Below, piece after piece: positions 19,327 to 21,879 of a stretch of 21,879 bases of DNA. The notes under the pieces were generated by a model, which worked only from the letters and a program-made list of their open reading frames with translations, made no database searches and was not told the DNA's origin. This DNA comes from a virus. The position numbers were made by a program, and so were the translations under genes. Position 1 is the stretch's first letter; every line of letters starts with the position of its first letter. Location of the stretch: positions 1 through 21,879 of the IMG/VR virus record IMGVR_UViG_3300044620_000104, one strand, 5' to 3'.

Positions 19327-20427
19327 TTAGTTACCAGCTTCCACGATGTACTTGCCGTACTTCTTATGGAACTCGTCAAAGTTAGAAAGCTGCGAGGGCT
19401 CAATCGGCAGCTTGTAGGTCTTAAGAGCAATCTTAGCACCCATCACAACCAATTCAGTCTCAAAGTTCTTCATGATATATTCGAAGAAGTTATCAGCCAT
19501 CACGTGGAACTGCTTAGTGTCAACACGCTTGTTGTCAAGTGCTTCCTTAAGTTCGTAGCACATAGAAATCGTCAACGAATACATTGCAGAGATTTCCTTG
19601 ACCTTAAGTTCCTTGACCTTACCGTCAAGAATATCAGCAGGGTTCGGCATCTGACCAGCAACACGACGATGCGCCATAAACTTAGTAGCAAGACCGTCAC
19701 CGACAGCACCAGCAACAAGATTGAACAACGTATCGTTATCAACGTTGTCTTCATCAGCAAGCAAATCGCTCACGAACACCCACGAACGCGGGGTAGCGAA
19801 TGCACGAGACGAAGCCTTAGCGTCAAAGTCATACATGTCCTGCTTAGCGAACGAGAGATAACCAACAACATCCTTGTGAATGCCCTTGTTAACAGCCCAA
19901 ATCTGCCAAGAGTTGAAGTCAGGGCGCATTTCAAGGTGAACGAAACGGTTAGCAAGCGGCATCGGCATACGATACGTGACGCCCTTATCGCTGTCACGGT
20001 TACCAGCAGCAACGATAACAACGTTATCAGGCAGCTTATACTTACCAACACGACGGTTCAGAATAAGCTGATAACCAGCAGCCTGAACAGAGGGCGGAGC
20101 TGAGTTCATTTCGTCAAGGAAGAGAACAACGATCGGGTACTGTGCAGCGAGTTCTTCGCTAGGAAGATCGACAGGCTCGGCCCAATCCATCTTGCCGATT
20201 TCTTTATTGAAGTAAGGGATACCGCGAATGTCAGTCGGTTCCATCTGCGCCATACGCAAATCGACCATGTAACCACCGAGTTCATCAGTGATTTCCTGAA
20301 CGCATTCGGACTTGCCGATACCCGGAGGGCCCCACAAGAAGACTGGACGCTTGACCTTAAACGCAGTAAGAATAGCCTTGCGGGCCTGAATTGAAGTGAT
20401 AGTGAGATTATCTGAAATCTGAGACAT
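19327..20427 (-). CDS. MoxR-type AAA+ ATPase
   Basis: MoxR ATPases act as chaperones that remodel or load cofactors into protein complexes together with VWA-domain partners. The 366-residue product has Walker A GPPGIGKS (33-40), the DLRMAQMEPTDIRGIP segment typical of MoxR/RavA-like loops, Walker B VVLFLDEMN (Asp105, Glu106), sensor 1 AAGNRDSD (Asn143) and the LANRF segment with Arg161. The helical C-terminal part is poorly defined. The ATG at 20427 has AAGGAG and an early promoter lies upstream. The VWA partner gene is one small gene away. This ATPase differs from the truncated one at the left edge. Confidence 0.92.
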   Translation of the reverse strand: MSQISDNLTITSIQARKAILTAFKVKRPVFLWGPPGIGKSECVQEITDELGGYMVDLRMAQMEPTDIRGIPYFNKEIGKMDWAEPVDLPSEELAAQYPIVVLFLDEMNSAPPSVQAAGYQLILNRRVGKYKLPDNVVIVAAGNRDSDKGVTYRMPMPLANRFVHLEMRPDFNSWQIWAVNKGIHKDVVGYLSFAKQDMYDFDAKASSRAFATPRSWVFVSDLLADEDNVDNDTLFNLVAGAVGDGLATKFMAHRRVAGQMPNPADILDGKVKELKVKEISAMYSLTISMCYELKEALDNKRVDTKQFHVMADNFFEYIMKNFETELVVMGAKIALKTYKLPIEPSQLSNFDEFHKKYGKYIVEAGN

Positions 20428-20488
20428 ATTTTAAGCTCCTTAGTTTGAACAAATTAGAGAGTTGCTTCTTTCTTGCTCTCTATATCTT

Positions 20489-20517
20489 GTTATACGACAT
20501 TATGAGGGTATTGTCAA
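20489..20517 (-). promoter_or_regulatory. Early sigma70-type promoter for the MoxR gene
   Basis: TTGACA (20512-20517) and TATAAC (20489-20494) are 17 bases apart. GG precedes and CCC follows the -35, as at its sister sites. A small inverted repeat (CCACT with AGTGG, 20518-20537) precedes it, after the stop of the 86-residue gene. The leader to the ATG is about 55 bases. Confidence 0.8.
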
Positions 20518-20545
20518 CCACTTTTTTGCCTTAGTGGATATTTTT

Positions 20546-20806
20546 TTATGCCATGAGTTTTGCCATAAGGATGAGATTTTCAAGGTGTTTGATAGCCTTG
20601 AGCATGTCTTCCTTATGTGCATCAAGCTTATGGTCTCGGTGAGTCTGCCTAGCTTCAACCTCAAGTCGGCTGAGAGTAGAATTCATTTCACCGATGTTGT
20701 TGCAAAGTTTTAGTAGGTCAGGATTGTATGGAAGACGCTTCAATTGAATGCGCAGGTCACTAATGATATCCCTAGCTTCTATTGCAGTGTTAAATGTCTT
20801 GCTCAT
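20546..20806 (-). CDS. Uncharacterised 86-residue helical protein, possibly leaderless
   Basis: The product is nearly all helix (EARDIISDLRIQLKRL; CNNIGEMNSTLSRLEVEA; HKEDMLKAIKHLENLILMAK), consistent with a small coiled coil. I recognise no family. The ATG at 20806 has no ribosome site. The -10 element of the promoter at 20813-20841 ends 6 bases before it, so transcription would start at or next to the start codon. A role near the MoxR system is only suggested by position. Confidence 0.75.
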   Translation of the reverse strand: MSKTFNTAIEARDIISDLRIQLKRLPYNPDLLKLCNNIGEMNSTLSRLEVEARQTHRDHKLDAHKEDMLKAIKHLENLILMAKLMA

Positions 20807-20812
20807 ATTCTC

Positions 20813-20841
20813 ACACTACAATAGTTTTGGGCATATGTCAA
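20813..20841 (-). promoter_or_regulatory. Early-type promoter overlapping the stop codon of the ADP-ribosyltransferase-like gene
   Basis: TTGACA (20836-20841) and TAGTGT (20813-20818) are 17 bases apart. The TGA within the -35 (20838-20840) is the stop codon of the upstream gene. The -35 has the GG prefix and a downstream CCC like its sisters; the -10 is weaker. Confidence 0.65.
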
Positions 20842-21879
20842 CCGCTTTCTTTAGTTAGCCTAGGATCATCAGGAGAGAATGATCCGCGATTGTAAACTGA
20901 CTTGACCTGACTAGGGTTAAATGCTACCCAGACTTGACCTGACTTAGCGTTACTATCGTTTGGAATAGCTTCGTTAATGATTGCCCCATCAAAGCCTAGC
21001 TTCTGTAGATTATCAATAAACTCTGCACCTTCGGGACCGTCAAACAGTTCCCAACGCTCAAGTTCATAAAAGTGATTATAGATTGAACGAAGGTCAATGT
21101 CATTGGCTTTGAATTCTTCTACGGTTTCCTCATCACTCAGCATTCTTGATAGTGCATCATCACGCAAATCAATAGGAGATTGTATGGATAGATGGACCGA
21201 AAGAACTCTGCCACCTTCTTTGACTCTGCCTGTGTTTGGATCCTCAATAAATGTTTCTGCGAACATGGGGTCTACCGCAAAGAAGGAACCGTGGCGCTCT
21301 ACTTCATATGCCATACCTAGCGCACTAGCAAAGCCTGTGCCATGCGTATTGAATGTGTCAAAGTCTTTTGTTGTAGCGTGGTAGAATGTCTGTGGCTTGC
21401 CGTTTTGGACGCCCCAAGACTTAGCTAACCAATTTCCTAAACGCTTTTCTCTGTGCTGTTCATCATAGCCCGGAAACATTTCTTCCTGCTGCTCACCCAA
21501 GAAAGTTTTAAATTCTCGCATTAAGTCTTCTGCAATCTTACCATCTGCTCTAGCTTGGGGAGGAATGCCTGCTCTTGATACTTTCCAACCAAATGCCTTA
21601 GCATTGTCTTTATTGCTGCTTGGAGTTACATCTTTGGTTAGTGCAGTCTTGAAGCGAGGATCGTTCTTTTCTTTTGCTGATGGAATGTAACCTGAGGCTT
21701 CATCTATTTTTGGATTCCAAGCATCTGGATTCTTATATGGTTCAGGATTGTCGAACACTGCATATATAACAGGGTAATCTTGATATCCAGCAAAGCCAAC
21801 TTTTAGCGGCTTCTTGCCGCCTTCACGCCTAACAAAGTCTCGTATGACTTCTTTATAAACATCATCATAGTTTGCTAAG
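20838..21879 (-). CDS. Polyvalent-type protein with ADP-ribosyltransferase-like domain, 5' end cut by window edge
   Basis: The frame is open to the right edge; a GTG at 21758 is internal, and 40 further residues (KVGFAGYQDYPVIYAVFDN and others) are readable upstream. The C-terminal 190 residues resemble the ADP-ribosyltransferase fold of phage polyvalent proteins: TFYHATTKDFDTF (first strand with Tyr-His), HGSFFAVDPMFAETF, VHLSIQSPIDLRDD, FDGAIINE and VWVAFNPSQVKSVYNRG followed by a DDPRL tail. Such domains move ADP-ribose from NAD onto a target, often as injected effectors. The catalytic set differs among families, so activity and target are unproven. Its stop overlaps the next promoter's -35. 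Confidence 0.8.
   Translation of the reverse strand, partial: LANYDDVYKEVIRDFVRREGGKKPLKVGFAGYQDYPVIYAVFDNPEPYKNPDAWNPKIDEASGYIPSAKEKNDPRFKTALTKDVTPSSNKDNAKAFGWKVSRAGIPPQARADGKIAEDLMREFKTFLGEQQEEMFPGYDEQHREKRLGNWLAKSWGVQNGKPQTFYHATTKDFDTFNTHGTGFASALGMAYEVERHGSFFAVDPMFAETFIEDPNTGRVKEGGRVLSVHLSIQSPIDLRDDALSRMLSDEETVEEFKANDIDLRSIYNHFYELERWELFDGPEGAEFIDNLQKLGFDGAIINEAIPNDSNAKSGQVWVAFNPSQVKSVYNRGSFSPDDPRLTKESG

Noticed and set aside
19366-20103. Long plus-strand open frame (245 codons) opposite the MoxR gene
   Set aside because: It is antisense to a protein with intact AAA+ motifs, has no ribosome site, and its composition is what a reversed coding frame gives.
1-21879. tRNA genes, CRISPR arrays, insertion sequences, attachment sites
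   Set aside because: No cloverleaf-like sequence, no regularly spaced repeats, no transposase or integrase frame and no long direct repeats were seen by eye on either strand; a tRNA scan and a repeat search would settle it.

Overview
The window looks like part of a T4-like myovirus of a Gram-negative, probably aquatic proteobacterial host. UvsX and UvsY recombination proteins, a gp32-type single-stranded DNA-binding protein, a gp17-type large terminase and T4-type late promoter motifs (T/GATAAATA) point to T4 relatives. An overlapping spanin pair (one membrane protein, one lipoprotein) implies an outer membrane in the host. The DUF465/YdcH-like and BPSL0761-like small proteins also favour a proteobacterial setting. 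The host assignment is inference. All convincing genes lie on the minus strand, so transcription runs from high to low coordinates. Genes are tightly packed, many joined by 4-base stop/start overlaps. No gene-free stretch reaches 300 bases; the largest (about 170 bases, 5139-5307) is the structured leader of the gp32 gene. I saw no tRNA, CRISPR array, insertion sequence or attachment site.

Layout from right to left (transcription order). 21879-17113: a window-truncated protein with an ADP-ribosyltransferase-like domain, a small helical protein, a MoxR-type AAA+ ATPase, a small helical protein and a VWA-domain protein that also carries an HExxH zinc-peptidase motif; several short open reading frames follow. 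17116-13983: small phage proteins, a protein with an AT-hook-like tail, dihydrofolate reductase and thymidylate synthase. 13986-11782: a sugar cassette (NAD-dependent epimerase, small protein, DegT-type aminotransferase). 11775-8590: spanins, a probable structural protein, three tandem paralogues whose N-termini resemble T4 capsid-targeting sequences, and a methyltransferase. 8544-5308: terminase and a 556-residue uncharacterised protein. 5138-2000: gp32, a BPSL0761-like protein, UvsX, an acidic protein and UvsY. 1942-1: an unknown protein, a YdcH-like protein, a SpoT-like HD hydrolase and a truncated AAA ATPase.

Two promoter classes separate the functions. Early-type sigma70 promoters share an extended -35 (GGTTGACA followed by a C-rich stretch) with a constant 17-base spacer and precede the MoxR, VWA, HD and ATPase genes. 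T4-like late motifs occur only before packaging, structural and lysis genes. At terminase and its downstream neighbour the late motif lies exactly 5 bases before the ATG with no ribosome binding site, which predicts leaderless late mRNAs.

The most interesting candidates are the capsid-targeted triplet, the leaderless late genes, the MoxR/VWA-metallopeptidase pair, the structured gp32 leader and the ADP-ribosyltransferase-like polyvalent protein.
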